Part shown: positions 31,642-40,915 of the stretch, one piece after another
How the letters are laid out: every line of letters begins with the position of its first letter
Numbering within the stretch: position 1 is the first letter of the stretch
Assembly (NCBI RefSeq): GCF_007993045.1
Contig: NZ_VOOR01000020.1
Coordinates: 42,688-106,687 of the forward strand
Reading direction: 5' to 3'
DNA length: 64,000 nt
Origin: Phaeodactylibacter luteus
Lineage (GTDB): Bacteria; Bacteroidota; Bacteroidia; Chitinophagales; Saprospiraceae
Made by a program: the position numbers and the translations under genes
The notes under the pieces: generated by a model
What the model was told of the DNA's origin: nothing
The model's input: the letters and a program-made list of their open reading frames with translations, nothing else
Database searches by the model: none

Positions 31642-32452
31642 CAAGGTTCTTGCCATTGAGCTGCTGAAAACCGCGCATGATGCCGGGGTCTGCGCTCTTG
31701 ATAAAATTCAGGATGGAGTCCCGCTCTTGGGTAGGCTCCAGAGAGTCCTCTATAATTTCCAGTGCATGAGAAGTACTATACCCTTTAACAAACAGGATGC
31801 GGTAAATCTCCTGTATCTCGTTGATGGTTTCGGTCTTAAACTGACGCCGGCGCAGGCCGATACTGTTGACGCCAGCATAAGAGAGCGGCTCCCGGGCTGC
31901 TTTGACGTAGGGCGGGACATGCTTGCGCACTAGAGAGCCGCCAGCAATGAAGCTGTGCTGCCCGATTTTAATGAACTGCTGTACCGCGACAAGCCCCTCG
32001 AGTATAGCCCAGTCGCCTACTTCTACATGCCCGGCCAAGTTGACATTATTGGCCAAGATGACATGGTCGCCTAAAATGCAGTCGTGTGCAACATGTGCAT
32101 AAGCCATGAGCAGGCAATTGCTGCCCACAGCCGTCTTATTGGCATAAGAAGTGCCCCGGTTGATGGTGACATACTCCCGGATAGTCGTATTGTCGCCCAC
32201 CTCTGCTGTTGTCATCTCCCCTTTGAACTTAAGATCTTGCGGTATGCCTGCAATGACCACCCCCGGGAAGATCCGGCAATTCTTGCCAATGCGGGCACCT
32301 TCAAAAAGGGTAGCAGAAGGCCCTATCCAAGTGCCATCGCCTACTTCAACCCCCTTATCAATGTAAGTAAAAGGTCCAATAACGACGTCTTTCCCAATTT
32401 TGGCTTCCGGATGGATAAATGCCGTTGCGTTGCTGTTATTCGTCGTATTCAT
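31631..32452 (-). CDS. lpxA: Acyl-ACP--UDP-N-acetylglucosamine O-acyltransferase
   Basis: The 273-residue enzyme does the first step of lipid A synthesis. It has the left-handed beta-helix hexapeptide repeats (IHPEAKIGKDVVIGPF and onward). The catalytic His lies in AYAHVAHDC near 120-130. A C-terminal helical region follows, and the length is normal. It begins one base after the lpxC-fabZ stop. Confidence 0.96.
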   Translation of the reverse strand: MNTTNNSNATAFIHPEAKIGKDVVIGPFTYIDKGVEVGDGTWIGPSATLFEGARIGKNCRIFPGVVIAGIPQDLKFKGEMTTAEVGDNTTIREYVTINRGTSYANKTAVGSNCLLMAYAHVAHDCILGDHVILANNVNLAGHVEVGDWAILEGLVAVQQFIKIGQHSFIAGGSLVRKHVPPYVKAAREPLSYAGVNSIGLRRRQFKTETINEIQEIYRILFVKGYSTSHALEIIEDSLEPTQERDSILNFIKSADPGIMRGFQQLNGKNLDED

Positions 32453-32453
32453 T

Positions 32454-33848
32454 TTATGATCGCTTAACGATTTGAGCTGTCAGTTCTGCCTCGGATACAA
32501 TTTTGTTGCCGACATAAGCAGTAGCCTGCATCTGGCAGATCCCACGCCGGATAGGGGCCATAAGCTCCATCTTAAAGAGTACCGTATCTCCCGGGACTAC
32601 CTTGTTCTTGAATTTGGCATTCTCGATTTTAAGGAAGTAGGTATCCCAATTGCCGGGGTCATCTACTGTGGACAATGCCAGTATGCCGCCCGTCTGTGCC
32701 ATAGCTTCGATCTGCAGCACCCCGGGCATAACCGGGTTGTTGGGGAAGTGCCCCTGGAAGAACTCTTCGTTGAAGGTAATATTTTTAACCCCAACAACAT
32801 GGTTGTCAGACAGTTCAATTATCTTATCTACCAACAGGAAGGGGTAGCGGTGGGGCAGCCAAGCAGCAATTTTCACAGAATCGAACAGCGGCTCCGCGTC
32901 CGGGTCGTAGTGAGGCTTGCCTTTCAGCTTCCGCTTTTCTACGGCCACTTTTTTCAGCAGGCGGGTAAACTCTATATTCGCGGTATGCCCGGGCTTGGTG
33001 GCCATTATCTTGCCCTTGATGGGCATGCCCAACAGAGAGATGTCGCCCACCACGTCCAGCAGCTTGTGCCGGGCGGGCTCGTTCTTGAACCGCAGCTTGA
33101 GCGTATTCAGTATGCCCTCTTCCTGGTCTACGGTCACACTAGGCCTGCCGAGCTTCTCCGCCAGGCGGTCAAGCTCCGACTGGCCAACCTTCCGGTCTAC
33201 AATCACGATGGCATTGTCCAGCGTCCCTCCTTTAATCAGGTTCTGCTCTGCCAGGTACTCCAGTTCATGCAAGAAAACGAAGGTGCGGCAGGGCGCAATT
33301 TCCTTGGCGTAATCGGTAGTGCCATTGAGGTGTGCATACTGCTGCCCTAAGACTTCCGAGTTGAAATCGATCATAGAAATGACCTCGAAGCTGTCGTGGG
33401 GCAAGGCCACGAGCTCTGAACCGGTGGCCTCGTCTTTGTAAAACAGCGGCTCCTCAACAATGAAATATTCCCGGGGCTTATCCTGCTGTTCTATGCCAGC
33501 TTCCTGTAGCAAGCTCACAAATGGGCCCGCACTGCCATCAAGGATGGGGATTTCGGGCCCGGTCAGCTGAATGAGGCAATTGTCGATCTTCAGGCCGGAA
33601 AGGGCTGAAAGGACATGCTCGACGGTGTGCACCTCAGCTTGCCCAACCTTAAGCGTAGTGCCCCGCTGAGTGGAGATCACTCGGTTGATATCTGCGCTAA
33701 GGACCGGCTGCCCCTCGAGATCCATGCGCTGGAATTTATAGCCGTGATCGATGGGCGCAGGGTTGAACGTGAGCTGAACAGGCTGCCCAGTATGCAGGCC
33801 AACGCCTTCTACACTTACTGCTTGCTTTATGGTTTGTTGTTGTTCCAT
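32454..33848 (-). CDS. lpxC-fabZ: Bifunctional UDP-3-O-acyl-GlcNAc deacetylase / 3-hydroxyacyl-ACP dehydratase
   Basis: The 464-residue fusion joins LpxC (about 1-305) to FabZ (about 320-464). In the LpxC part, the zinc ligands lie in HTVEHVLSAL and HKLLDVVGD. In the FabZ part, LPHRYPFLLVDK and GHFPNNPVMPGVLQIEAMAQ hold the catalytic His and Glu. The fusion is a known trait of Bacteroidota and links lipid A deacylation with fatty acid elongation. It leads a transcript with lpxA, an ABC ATPase and a flavoprotein. Confidence 0.96.
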   Translation of the reverse strand: MEQQQTIKQAVSVEGVGLHTGQPVQLTFNPAPIDHGYKFQRMDLEGQPVLSADINRVISTQRGTTLKVGQAEVHTVEHVLSALSGLKIDNCLIQLTGPEIPILDGSAGPFVSLLQEAGIEQQDKPREYFIVEEPLFYKDEATGSELVALPHDSFEVISMIDFNSEVLGQQYAHLNGTTDYAKEIAPCRTFVFLHELEYLAEQNLIKGGTLDNAIVIVDRKVGQSELDRLAEKLGRPSVTVDQEEGILNTLKLRFKNEPARHKLLDVVGDISLLGMPIKGKIMATKPGHTANIEFTRLLKKVAVEKRKLKGKPHYDPDAEPLFDSVKIAAWLPHRYPFLLVDKIIELSDNHVVGVKNITFNEEFFQGHFPNNPVMPGVLQIEAMAQTGGILALSTVDDPGNWDTYFLKIENAKFKNKVVPGDTVLFKMELMAPIRRGICQMQATAYVGNKIVSEAELTAQIVKRS

Positions 33849-33874
33849 GGAAAGTCTTCTGCTGGAATTTTTTG

Positions 33875-33882
33875 CAAAGATA
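33875..33882 (-). promoter_or_regulatory. Promoter -7 box for lpxC-fabZ
   Basis: On the minus strand TATCTTTG matches TAnnTTTG, 26 bases before the start codon. No convincing upstream TTG element is present at the expected distance. Confidence 0.4.
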
Positions 33883-33932
33883 GGTTTTTCACCTTAGCGG
33901 AGGGCCTGCTGCCGGCCTTTCGAGCTTATTTG

Positions 33933-34079
33933 GAGCAGTTTTGCTATGATAACCAAGGATTTACCCCTCTGGCGAAGCCCCTAAATTTGGGTTTAGCGGG
34001 CTAAATAAAAACTTAGCGAGGAGGCCTGGCTCATAAAGCACTGACTTGCAACAGGGACGGGCTCCAAACAAGCGCTTAG
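33933..34079 (+). repeat. Interspersed repeat family B, copy 2
   Basis: This copy has AACCAAGG, CTGGCGAAGCC, GTTTAGCGGGCTAAATAAAAAC, CTGGCTCATAAAGCACTGA and CTCCAAAC. It lacks the ~45-base insert seen in copy 1 after AACCAAGG. It lies in the gap between lpxD and lpxC-fabZ, downstream of lpxD. Confidence 0.75.
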
Positions 34080-34110
34080 CGCCTTGGAGGCAGCAGCAGC
34101 GGCCCGGGGC

Positions 34111-35157
34111 TCAATCCCGGCCTTTCTTTTCGGCAGCATCAAATGCCCGCTGCAGCCTGCTCAAAGACCGGTACAAGTCTGGCAATTTTTTGAAGACCGA
34201 ATGAGCGCGGATGAAATCCCGGTAAGGGATGGCAGGAGAGCCGAACCATGCTTTGCCAGGCTCTGTGATGGAGGCAGCGATGCCGCTCTGCGCCTGAATC
34301 TGAGTGCCGTCCGCTATTTCAGCATGCCCGACAAAGCCCACCTGCCCGCCGATACGGCAGTAACGCCCTATTTTCGTACTGCCCGCAACGCCAGTCTGTG
34401 CCGCAATGACCGTATGAGCGCCGATTTCTACATTGTGCCCAATTTGGATAAGGTTGTCCAATTTTACGCCTTCGCGTATGATGGTACTGCCCATCGTAGC
34501 GCGGTCTACTGTGGTCTGAGCACCGATCTCCACCCGGTCCTCTACGATAACGTTGCCCACATGGACAATTTTCTGATAGCTGCGGTCTTCTTGTGGGGCG
34601 AACCCAAAGCCATCGCTCCCGATCACCACGTTGGCGTGCAATATGCAATCCTCACCAATTATGCAGTTGTCCAAAATGCGGACCCCTGGATAAAGGACAG
34701 TGCGGGCGCCGATTTTCACATTCCGGCCAATAAAAACTTGAGGATGGACCACCGCTGCAGGGCCGAGCATAGCCCCTTCGCTAACGATGGCAAAGTCGCC
34801 TACTGCAACGCCTTCTGCCACACTGGCCTGCGGGCTGACTACCGCCCGTTCTGAAATGCCCGAAACGCCTGCTTCCTGTGCACCGAACTGCTGCAGCAGC
34901 TGCCCCACTGCACCGTAGACATCCTCCACCCGGATCAGCGTGGCAGAGAGCGGCTCCCGGGGCTCGAAGTCTTGGCTGACAAGGAGGACAGAGGCCGTTG
35001 TGGTGTAAGCATACTTTTCGTACTTCAAGTTGCCCAAGAAAGAGATAGAGCCTTCTCCACCCTCTTCTATTTTGCTGGGCCTGTTGACCGTAACTTCGGG
35101 GTTGCCTTCCACCGTACCGCCAAGAAAATGTGCTAATGCTTGAGCTGTTATCTGCAT
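34111..35157 (-). CDS. lpxD: UDP-3-O-(acyl)glucosamine N-acyltransferase
   Basis: The 348-residue enzyme adds the second 3-hydroxyacyl chain in lipid A synthesis. It has the N-terminal uridine-binding domain (about 1-100), then hexapeptide repeats with the catalytic His in IGHNVEIGAH (near 240), and a C-terminal helix. The start MQITAQALAHFLGG fits the family. A promoter box lies only five bases before the ATG, so the message may be leaderless. lpxC-fabZ follows downstream but is separated by repeat B copy 2. Confidence 0.96.
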   Translation of the reverse strand: MQITAQALAHFLGGTVEGNPEVTVNRPSKIEEGGEGSISFLGNLKYEKYAYTTTASVLLVSQDFEPREPLSATLIRVEDVYGAVGQLLQQFGAQEAGVSGISERAVVSPQASVAEGVAVGDFAIVSEGAMLGPAAVVHPQVFIGRNVKIGARTVLYPGVRILDNCIIGEDCILHANVVIGSDGFGFAPQEDRSYQKIVHVGNVIVEDRVEIGAQTTVDRATMGSTIIREGVKLDNLIQIGHNVEIGAHTVIAAQTGVAGSTKIGRYCRIGGQVGFVGHAEIADGTQIQAQSGIAASITEPGKAWFGSPAIPYRDFIRAHSVFKKLPDLYRSLSRLQRAFDAAEKKGRD

Positions 35158-35161
35158 TCCG

Positions 35162-35169
35162 CAAAGGTA
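35162..35169 (-). promoter_or_regulatory. Promoter -7 box abutting the lpxD start
   Basis: TACCTTTG on the minus strand fits TAnnTTTG and ends four bases before the ATG. Transcription from it would begin at or almost at the start codon. Confidence 0.35.
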
Positions 35170-35256
35170 AGAAAAAGGAAGAAATAGCCGGTGCCCGACT
35201 TTTCAACCGGACAGCGCCTTTGTTCAGCAGTGCCCTGCAAATGGTTTGCCCTAAAT

Positions 35257-35289
35257 GTTGCAATCCATTTGTTTAAGCTCCTATCTTTG
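35257..35289 (+). promoter_or_regulatory. Promoter of hemC
   Basis: TATCTTTG at 35282-35289 with GTTG at 35257-35260 and a 21-base spacer. The start codon lies about 45 bases downstream. Confidence 0.55.
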
Positions 35290-35334
35290 CAGCACCCAAA
35301 AAAGGGTTTTCCTTCACCTGTAAGCTAAAATATT

Positions 35335-36228
35335 TTGAGCAAAACGATACGTATAGGCACCCGTGGCAGCAAACTAGCCCTGTGGCAGGCACACTTTACT
35401 CAGGACAGGCTGCGCGAAGCCGGCATTGACTCCGAACTGATCGTCATAAAAACACAAGGGGACCGCATACAGCACCTCAGTTTCGATAAAATGGAAGGCA
35501 AGGGCTTCTTTACCAAAGAAATAGAAGAAGCGCTGCTGCGAGATGAAATAGACGTGGCCGTCCACTCCATGAAGGACCTGCCCACCAACTCCCCCGAAGG
35601 CCTCTGCATCACAGCGGTTTCCTACCGGGAAGACCCTGCCGACTGGCTGGTCATCCGCAAGGAAAAAGCGGACGCCCAAAAACCACTGCTGCTGCCTGAT
35701 GCGGCTGTGATCGGCACCTCCTCTGCACGGCGGAAAGCCCAAATGCTGGACCTCCGGCCCGATATACAGATCAAGGACATCCGGGGGAATGTACCAACCC
35801 GGCTCGGCAAACTGCGCGACGGGCACTTCGATGCCATTCTCTTAGCAGCGGCGGGCCTTACCCGCCTCGAGATCAGCCTCAGCGAATTCGAAGTTGTCCG
35901 GTTCAGCCCCCGGGAGTTCATCCCGGCCCCCGCTCAGGGCGTGCTCGCCTGGCAGGCCAGGGAAGCGGACAAGCCTACCCGCCGCCTCCTAAAACAGGTG
36001 CATCAGTCAGCCGTTGCTGAACTGACCAACCTAGAGCGGAAAGTCCTCAACCTGCTCGATGGCGGCTGCCAAATGCCTTTAGGGGTTTACTGTGAAAAAG
36101 ACGGAGAGGGCAACTTCCATGTATGGGCAGCCCTTGCCAACGGGTGGGATCAGCCGGTGCGCCGGTGCCGGCTCTCACAAAGTACAAAACACGGGCTGCC
36201 AGAGCGGGTTATCGAAGCTTTGCGCTAA
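35335..36228 (+). CDS. hemC: Hydroxymethylbilane synthase (porphobilinogen deaminase)
   Basis: HemC joins four porphobilinogens into hydroxymethylbilane in the haem pathway. The 297-residue protein starts at a TTG; family similarity begins at once (IRIGTRGSKLALWQA). VAVHSMKDLPT holds the catalytic Asp, and the dipyrromethane cofactor Cys lies near residue 245 in DGGCQMPLGVY. Hydroxymethylbilane synthase is normally followed by hemD, which is not present here. Confidence 0.95.
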   Translation: MSKTIRIGTRGSKLALWQAHFTQDRLREAGIDSELIVIKTQGDRIQHLSFDKMEGKGFFTKEIEEALLRDEIDVAVHSMKDLPTNSPEGLCITAVSYREDPADWLVIRKEKADAQKPLLLPDAAVIGTSSARRKAQMLDLRPDIQIKDIRGNVPTRLGKLRDGHFDAILLAAAGLTRLEISLSEFEVVRFSPREFIPAPAQGVLAWQAREADKPTRRLLKQVHQSAVAELTNLERKVLNLLDGGCQMPLGVYCEKDGEGNFHVWAALANGWDQPVRRCRLSQSTKHGLPERVIEALR

Positions 36229-36374
36229 CCAACCGGGGTTGTCCCCTAGATGTTGAACTTGACAGCCCCACCTGATGTTGTTATCTTGTTTCGTGGCTGA
36301 GCCGGAGCTAGCGCCTATGGCAAAGAGGATACGCCGGTTCTGCCCAGATTTTTATTCAAAACCTAGGTTGTACT

Positions 36375-36701
36375 ATGATTCAAGTGGCTAAAAGTGCGAA
36401 AGAAAGAATTGAAGCCATCCGCTCTGCTGAAGGGTACGGCGATGATTACTTTGTACGGGTTTGGGTAACAAGCGGAGGGTGCTCGGGTCTGACTTATCAG
36501 CTGGAGTTTTCCAATGAGCTGAAAGCCGATGACCAGGTTTTTGAAGACAATGGGGAAAAGGTCGTCACCGACCTGCGCAGCTTCATCTACCTGTGCAATA
36601 CTACGCTTGAATTCTCTGGCGGCCTGGACGGGAAGGGCTTTTCTTTCAACAACCCTAATGCCTCCCGAACCTGTGCCTGCGGGGAGAGCTTCTCCGTATA
36701 A
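36375..36701 (+). CDS. Iron-sulfur cluster carrier, IscA/ErpA type
   Basis: The 108-residue protein has the three conserved Cys of A-type carriers: one in SGGCSGLTYQ and two in CACGESF near the C-terminus. Such proteins deliver Fe-S clusters to apoenzymes. IscA, ErpA and SufA cannot be told apart by sequence alone here. It lies after hemC on the same strand. Confidence 0.92.
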   Translation: MIQVAKSAKERIEAIRSAEGYGDDYFVRVWVTSGGCSGLTYQLEFSNELKADDQVFEDNGEKVVTDLRSFIYLCNTTLEFSGGLDGKGFSFNNPNASRTCACGESFSV

Positions 36702-36785
36702 ACGCCCCAAAAACGTCCCCACCATGAATGCCGATCAGCCCCCTTCGGAGGATGCCGATATTGGCCCTGGCCAAACCTCAAACCT

Positions 36786-37943
36786 ATGCTGAGGATAGGA
36801 TACGACAGCCGTGCGGTCTTTGGCAACTTTGCCGGGCCCGGTAGCTATAGCCGAACACTGCTCTACAACCTGGCCGAGTACTTCCCGGACAATGCCTACT
36901 TCTTGTTCACCAATCAGCTACAAAAGTCTCCTGAAACCTCCTTTTTCCTCAGCAGTGCGCTATACAATGTACAAACGCCCAGGCACCGGGCTTTTCAAAG
37001 CCTATGGCCCATATTTGGCGTACGCCGTGAGCTGCGCAAAAAGAAAGTACAGCTTTATCATGGGCTCAATCAGGAAATCCCCTATGCACTGCATAAAGAA
37101 GGCATACAGTCTGTCGCTACCGTCCACGACCTGGCTTTCCGCCGCTTCCCAGAGCAGTACACCCTACAGCAGCGCCTCCTGCTGAACCTCAAGCTGAGGT
37201 ACATCTGCCGCCATGCCGATCACATCATCGCTACCAGCAAAAGCACTAAGGAGGAGCTGATGCACTTCTATGAAGTGCAAGAAGAACGGATTTCCGTTAT
37301 CTATCAATCCTGCCACGAGCGTTTCATGCAGGAGACGTCGCAAAAAACAAGGGAAGGCGTGCGCAACCGCTACAACCTGCCTGAGGAGTACCTTTTGTCT
37401 GTTGGGGCACTGACTCCCCGCAAGAACCTCCTAGGGGCCATCCGGGCCATAGCCCTCTTGCCACCATCCGACCGGCTTCCGCTTGTGGTAGTTGGGAGAG
37501 GGGGGAGCTACAAAAAGTACATTCAGGAAGCGGCTAAACGGCTAGGGCTTGCAGCCCTCATCCGGTTTGCAGAAGTACGTTTTGATGACCTGCCTGCCGT
37601 ATACCAAGGGGCTCGTATGCTACTTTACCCGTCCTTTTACGAGGGCTTTGGCATCCCAATTTTGGAGGCACAGTTTAGCCAGGTGCCGGTGCTCACCTCC
37701 AATACCGCTTCTCTGCCAGAAGCAGGCGGCCCGGGCGCATTGCTAACGGACCCCAACAACCCGGAGGCGATACGCGACGGGATTGCGAAGATACTAGGCG
37801 ACGAGGCTTACCGCCTGCAGTTGGTCCAAGCCGGCTTTGAACACGCACAGCAATTTTTGGGCGGGCCTTTGTCACAGCAGATGATGTCTCTATACGAGAA
37901 ACTGATCGGCCAAGAATATCTCAGCCCGGAGCCCATTACCTGA
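36786..37943 (+). CDS. Glycosyltransferase family 4-type protein
   Basis: The 385-residue protein has the GT-B fold pattern. An N-terminal opening (RIGYDSRAVFGNFAGPGSYS) and a central hinge (LSVGALTPRKNLLGAIRA) lead to the donor site FYEGFGIPILEAQ with the EX7E-type glutamates. It probably transfers a sugar from a nucleotide donor to a cell-envelope glycan or lipid; the donor and acceptor are unknown. It lies 84 bases after the iscA-type gene. Confidence 0.88.
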   Translation: MLRIGYDSRAVFGNFAGPGSYSRTLLYNLAEYFPDNAYFLFTNQLQKSPETSFFLSSALYNVQTPRHRAFQSLWPIFGVRRELRKKKVQLYHGLNQEIPYALHKEGIQSVATVHDLAFRRFPEQYTLQQRLLLNLKLRYICRHADHIIATSKSTKEELMHFYEVQEERISVIYQSCHERFMQETSQKTREGVRNRYNLPEEYLLSVGALTPRKNLLGAIRAIALLPPSDRLPLVVVGRGGSYKKYIQEAAKRLGLAALIRFAEVRFDDLPAVYQGARMLLYPSFYEGFGIPILEAQFSQVPVLTSNTASLPEAGGPGALLTDPNNPEAIRDGIAKILGDEAYRLQLVQAGFEHAQQFLGGPLSQQMMSLYEKLIGQEYLSPEPIT

Positions 37944-37978
37944 ACACAGCAGCCCCGGGCTTTCCTACGCTATGCAGT

Positions 37979-40612
37979 TCATGCGCTGGCCAGCAGCTCC
38001 CTTGCTTTAGCCAGTGCCCTTCCAAGGCCGGCCTCATCTTTGCCGCCTGCTGAGGCGAAGAAAGGCTGGCCACCGCCACCGCCTTTGATTTCTTTGGCCA
38101 GCTCGCGGATCATCTGCCCGGCATTCAGCCCTTTAGCCGCTGTAAGGGACTTGCTGATGATCAGCGTGAGCTGCGGCTTGCCTTGGATGGACGCACCGAA
38201 CAGGATGACGGCATCCCCCAGCTCTTCCTCCAGCTGATAAGCCAGGGTCTTGATAGCATTGGCGTCGTCAAGGGGGAGCTCTTCGCTCAGGAAGTTCACC
38301 CCATCAATATTTTCGACCTTTTCTTTCAGCGTGCCTTTTAGTGCGCCGGCCTGCTCTGCCCGCAGCCGCTCGATCTCCTTTTTAAGAGACTTGTTCTCCT
38401 CCTGTAGTGCTGCTACATTTTTGGCAACCTGCTTTGGCGCTTTCAACAGTGCCCGCACCTCATTGAGCTCTTCCAGCTCAGCCTGTACAAACCGGGAAGC
38501 TTCTTCGGCTGTTACGGCCTCTATGCGGCGGATGCCTGCAGCAACTGCCCCTTCTGAAAGAATTTTGAACTGCCCAATCTCGCCCGTGGCCGGGACGTGG
38601 GTGCCTCCGCAAAGCTCGGTGGAAAAACCTTTATCGAAAGTGATGATCCGGACCGACTCGCCATACTTTTCACCAAAAAGCATCATAGCGCCGCTTTCTT
38701 TAGCCTCTTCTATAGGCACATCGCGCCGCTCTTCCAATTGGATGTTCTCCCGGATTTTAGCGTTGACGACCTCCTCTACCCGCTTGATCTCTTCCTCCGT
38801 CATGCGCTGGAAGTGAGAAAAATCAAAGCGCAGGCGCTTGCTATCCACATCCTGGCCCTTTTGGAGGGCATGCCCGCCCAAGATATCGTGCAGGGCTGCG
38901 TGCATGAGGTGGACCGCAGAGTGGTTGCAGGAAGTAGCCTGCCGCCTGCCCGCATTGACTTCTGCACGCACGCTGGCCTGCATATCTGCGGGGAATTGCT
39001 TTACAATATGTATGATAAGGTCATTCTCTTTTTGGGTGTCGATGACCACCACCTTTTCCTGGCCAAAAAAGAGCAAGCCCGTATCGCCAGCCTGGCCACC
39101 GCTCTCTGCGTAAAATGGCGTGCGGTTGAGGACAACCTGGTACTGCTCTTTGTCTTTCACGGCAACAGTACGGTACTTGAGCACCGCAGCCTCCGATACG
39201 GACAGTTCATCATAACCGACAAAGGCTACTTCTTCGCCCTCCCGTACGATGTGCCAGTCGCCCACTTTTTTGTGTGCGTCTGCACGAGAGCGGTCTTTTT
39301 GAGCCTGTAGCGCCTTTTCGAAGCCGGCCTCGTCCACCTGCCAGCCCCGCTCAGCAGCCATCAGGCGGGTAAGGTCTATGGGGAAACCGAAGGTGTCATA
39401 AAGCTCAAAGGCATCCTGCCCTTGAATGAGGCCTCCCTTGGCATCTAAGCTCTCGAACCGGCTGATACCCTTCTCCAGCGTATTCAAGAAAGTCTTCTCC
39501 TCCGCTTCTATTATGCGTACGATCTGCCCCTCCTGGCCTTTGAGCTCAGGGAAAAAGCCCCCCATCTCTGCTGCCAATACTGGCACCAATTGGCAAAGCA
39601 ATGGCTCCTGCATATTGAGGAAGGAGTAGTAATAGCGTACCGCACGGCGCAAGATGCGGCGTATAACGTAGCCCGCCCCGGTATTGCTGGGCAGCTGCCC
39701 ATCGGCAATGGTGAAAGCAACAGCCCGGACGTGGTCGGCTAGTACCCGCATCGCCATGTCTGCTTTGGCATCAGGCGCATAGCTGCCACCGTATGACAAA
39801 CCCGTAATCGTTTCAATTTTGCGGAGCAAGGGGGTAAATACGTCCGTATCATAAGTTACCGTCTTGCCCTGCAGTACCATGCACAAGCGCTCGAAGCCCA
39901 TGCCCGTATCCACATGCGCAGCAGGCAGCTTTTCCAAAGCCCCGTCTGCTTTACGGTTGAACTGTATGAAAACGTTGTTCCAGATTTCCACCACCTTAGG
40001 ATGGTCCATGTTGACCAGTTCTGCACCGGGCTGTGCCTCGATCTCGGCTTCAGGCCGGAGGTCGATATGAATCTCTGAACAAGGCCCGCAGGGCCCTGTC
40101 TCCCCCATTTCCCAGAAATTGTCCTTCTTGTTGCCATAAAGGATATGGCTGGCCGGCAGGTACTCCATCCAGAACGCCTTGGCCTCCTCATCTGATGGCA
40201 GGCCCTCGCCCTCATCGCCCCCGAAAACGGTAGCGTAGAGACGGTCTTTGGGTATGCCGTATACCTCAGTGAGCAGCTCCCATGACCATGCGATGGCTTC
40301 CTTTTTGAAATAGTCGCCAAAGGACCAGTTCCCTAGCATTTCGAACATCGTGTGGTGGGTACCATCCCTGCCCACGTCTTCCAGATCATTATGCTTGCCG
40401 GACACCCGCATACATTTTTGGGTATCTGCTATACGCGGGATATCAGGCGTCTGATTGCCCAAGAAAAAATCCTTGAACTGGTTCATGCCTGCGTTGGTGA
40501 ACATCAGCGTAGGGTCGTCTTTGCTGACAATTGGGGCTGAAGGGACTATTTTGTGCCCTTTCGAGCGGAAGAAATCCAGAAAAGCTTGTCTTATTTCCTG
40601 TGCCGTCATCAT
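37979..40612 (-). CDS. alaS: Alanine--tRNA ligase
   Basis: The 877-residue enzyme has the class II aminoacylation domain (about 1-430, opening IRQAFLDFFRSKGHKIVPSA). The editing domain has HSAVHLMHAAL near 564 and CGGTHV near 667, the zinc-binding Cys and His. A coiled-coil and DHHA1 C-terminal domain (about 720-877) closes the protein. ATG codons at 40612 and 40609 are both possible starts. It is divergent from the M23 peptidase gene. Confidence 0.97.
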   Translation of the reverse strand: MMTAQEIRQAFLDFFRSKGHKIVPSAPIVSKDDPTLMFTNAGMNQFKDFFLGNQTPDIPRIADTQKCMRVSGKHNDLEDVGRDGTHHTMFEMLGNWSFGDYFKKEAIAWSWELLTEVYGIPKDRLYATVFGGDEGEGLPSDEEAKAFWMEYLPASHILYGNKKDNFWEMGETGPCGPCSEIHIDLRPEAEIEAQPGAELVNMDHPKVVEIWNNVFIQFNRKADGALEKLPAAHVDTGMGFERLCMVLQGKTVTYDTDVFTPLLRKIETITGLSYGGSYAPDAKADMAMRVLADHVRAVAFTIADGQLPSNTGAGYVIRRILRRAVRYYYSFLNMQEPLLCQLVPVLAAEMGGFFPELKGQEGQIVRIIEAEEKTFLNTLEKGISRFESLDAKGGLIQGQDAFELYDTFGFPIDLTRLMAAERGWQVDEAGFEKALQAQKDRSRADAHKKVGDWHIVREGEEVAFVGYDELSVSEAAVLKYRTVAVKDKEQYQVVLNRTPFYAESGGQAGDTGLLFFGQEKVVVIDTQKENDLIIHIVKQFPADMQASVRAEVNAGRRQATSCNHSAVHLMHAALHDILGGHALQKGQDVDSKRLRFDFSHFQRMTEEEIKRVEEVVNAKIRENIQLEERRDVPIEEAKESGAMMLFGEKYGESVRIITFDKGFSTELCGGTHVPATGEIGQFKILSEGAVAAGIRRIEAVTAEEASRFVQAELEELNEVRALLKAPKQVAKNVAALQEENKSLKKEIERLRAEQAGALKGTLKEKVENIDGVNFLSEELPLDDANAIKTLAYQLEEELGDAVILFGASIQGKPQLTLIISKSLTAAKGLNAGQMIRELAKEIKGGGGGQPFFASAGGKDEAGLGRALAKARELLASA

Positions 40613-40865
40613 GAGGTAGCTTTTTAGAAAGGGCGAAGATAGCAGGATTGAGGGAGTTTAGGAAAGGCTGCCTCAGTTTTGTTGAGCTGTTAAGGCAGCG
40701 TTAATTTTTAGGCCTGAGGCTATAAAAAACGCAAGGGATTTCTCATATTTGACATCTGCCGGGTTGACGGCAACTCACCCCATGAACATCTACCGCATTC
40801 TGCGGTTATTTTTCTGCTGATTTTCCTAAAAACACCCAAATATTGACACTATCCTGTTTACAATT

Positions 40866-40887
40866 GCTTTTTTGTACGCAAAAAAGC
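40866..40887. promoter_or_regulatory. Perfect 9-bp hairpin with TACG loop
   Basis: GCTTTTTTG, loop TACG, CAAAAAAGC. The stem is perfect. It lies in the middle of a divergent promoter region, so it could be an operator or a structured RNA end. Confidence 0.45.
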
Positions 40888-40890
40888 TCC

Positions 40891-40915
40891 ATAAGCGTTA
40901 AATGTCAGCGCTTAT
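40891..40915. promoter_or_regulatory. Inverted repeat ATAAGCG/CGCTTAT
   Basis: There are perfect 7-bp arms with an 11-base spacer, starting three bases after the preceding hairpin. The size fits a dimeric regulator site. Confidence 0.4.
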
